The notes under the pieces: model-generated
Database searches by the model: none
The model's input: only the letters and a program-made list of their open reading frames with translations
What the model was told of the DNA's origin: nothing
Position numbers and translations under genes: made by a program
In this document: in pieces, positions 63,363 to 64,000 of the stretch
Position numbering within the stretch: the stretch's first letter is position 1
Layout: every line of letters begins with the position of its first letter
NCBI GenBank assembly: GCA_009268125.1
Contig: WBOU01000003.1
Location: forward strand, 310,001-374,000
DNA from: Chloroflexia bacterium SDU3-3
Lineage (GTDB): Bacteria > Chloroflexota > Chloroflexia > Chloroflexales > Roseiflexaceae
DNA: 64,000 nucleotides
Direction of reading: 5' to 3'

Positions 63363-63375
63363 GCAGGAGGCCGCC

Positions 63376-64000
63376 ATGTTTCGCCCCGCCACCATTCGCG
63401 GGCTGGCATTCCTGTTCGTGCTGGCGCTGTTCTTCCGCGCGCCGCTGCTGGCCCTGCTCAGCGCGCTGCTGCTGCTGGCCGCAGGCCTGGCCTGGCTGTG
63501 GAACCGCTACGCCTTCGCCAAGGTGGCCTACGGGCGGCGCTGGGGCGCGGCCCGCGCCTTCCCCGGCGACACCGTGCCCCTGATGATCAGCATCGATAAC
63601 CGCAAGCCCCTGCCGCTGGCCATGCTCGACCTGCGCGACAGCTTCCCGCCAGGGCTGGAGGTGGATGACGCCTTCATCCGCGTGGACCGCGAGGATCGCC
63701 TGGTGCTGCAGCGCACCACCAGCCTGCGCTGGTACGAGCGCGTGACATGGACCTACCAGGTGCGCTGCACGCGGCGCGGGGCCTTCCGCGTCGGCCCGGC
63801 CACCCTGGATGCGGGCGACCCCTTCGGCTTCTTCCGCAGCAGCTGGCAGGTGCCCCCGCAGGGTTCGCTGATCGTCTACCCCACCCTGCTGCCGCTGGAG
63901 TCGCTGGGCCTGCCCGCCCGCAGCCCGATCGGCACGCTGCGCGCCCGCCAGCTCATCCGCGACCCACTGCGCACCGTGGGCGTGCGCGACTACCAGCCCG
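63376..64000 (+). CDS. DUF58-domain protein, N-terminal part (runs off the window)
   Basis: 208 residues are visible, starting 13 bp after the MoxR gene with GGAGG upstream. Two TM helices (about 8-45), then the extracellular-like/cytosolic domain with TRRGAFRVGPATLDAGDPFG and DPLRTVGVRDYQP, the start of the DUF58 core. The 3' end is cut by the window edge. Partner of the MoxR ATPase. Confidence 0.93.
   Translation, partial: MFRPATIRGLAFLFVLALFFRAPLLALLSALLLLAAGLAWLWNRYAFAKVAYGRRWGAARAFPGDTVPLMISIDNRKPLPLAMLDLRDSFPPGLEVDDAFIRVDREDRLVLQRTTSLRWYERVTWTYQVRCTRRGAFRVGPATLDAGDPFGFFRSSWQVPPQGSLIVYPTLLPLESLGLPARSPIGTLRARQLIRDPLRTVGVRDYQP

Overview
The window is GC-rich bacterial chromosome. It most likely belongs to a filamentous or related member of the Chloroflexota. 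This is an inference from the gene set (a bacterial deoxyhypusine-synthase-like protein with an agmatinase, a DUF2270 protein, short Flp pilins, RND pumps whose adaptor is a lipoprotein and which lack an outer-membrane channel gene, a small B-type cytochrome oxidase) and from the many long intergenic hairpin repeats. No rRNA, tRNA, CRISPR array or transposase gene was found.

Layout. 1-6.6 kb: two paralogous RND permeases with a lipoprotein adaptor between them, then a small lipoprotein. 6.65-10.96 kb: a sharply AT-rich island with a C5-cytosine methyltransferase and a UvrD-type helicase fused to a RecB/Cas4-like nuclease, probably a horizontally acquired defence module. 11-17 kb: a HxlR/Nudix pair divergent from a quinone-oxidoreductase-like gene, a TetR/glycosyltransferase pair, a phosphopantetheinyl transferase, then 1.2 kb of non-coding DNA with a 21-bp tandem array and dispersed repeats. 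17.4-23.7 kb: a GT39-like membrane glycosyltransferase and a six-gene ferrous iron operon (DtxR-type regulator, two FeoA, FeoB split in two genes, FeoC). 23.7-30 kb: an MFS exporter, two SPFH proteins, ApaG, an M20 peptidase, methylglyoxal synthase and DUF2270.

30.2-33.5 kb: the deoxyhypusine-synthase-like enzyme and agmatinase, probably polyamine metabolism. 33.6-41 kb: a mostly minus-strand housekeeping run: pdxH, tatC, tatB, acpP, nusB, asp23-like, accC, fabG, a membrane nuclease-like protein and nrdR. 41-49.7 kb: small or degenerate-enzyme genes, twin Flp pilins, HNH nuclease, RidA, flippase, glutamate dehydrogenase and a YraN-type nuclease.

49.8-56.1 kb: the most interesting locus, a six-gene membrane complex related to group 4 [NiFe] hydrogenases and complex I. 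It has a large subunit retaining both cysteine pairs, a small subunit with four cluster cysteines and four membrane subunits, but no ferredoxin-like subunit, no NuoC-like subunit and no maturation genes nearby. An unusual ABC transporter pair follows. 58.0-61.5 kb is a ba3-type cytochrome oxidase operon with a Sco assembly factor and a divergent ArsR-type regulator. The window ends in a MoxR ATPase/DUF58 pair that runs off the edge. Intergenic spaces repeatedly carry two families of repeats, one of them able to form long hairpins between gene ends.
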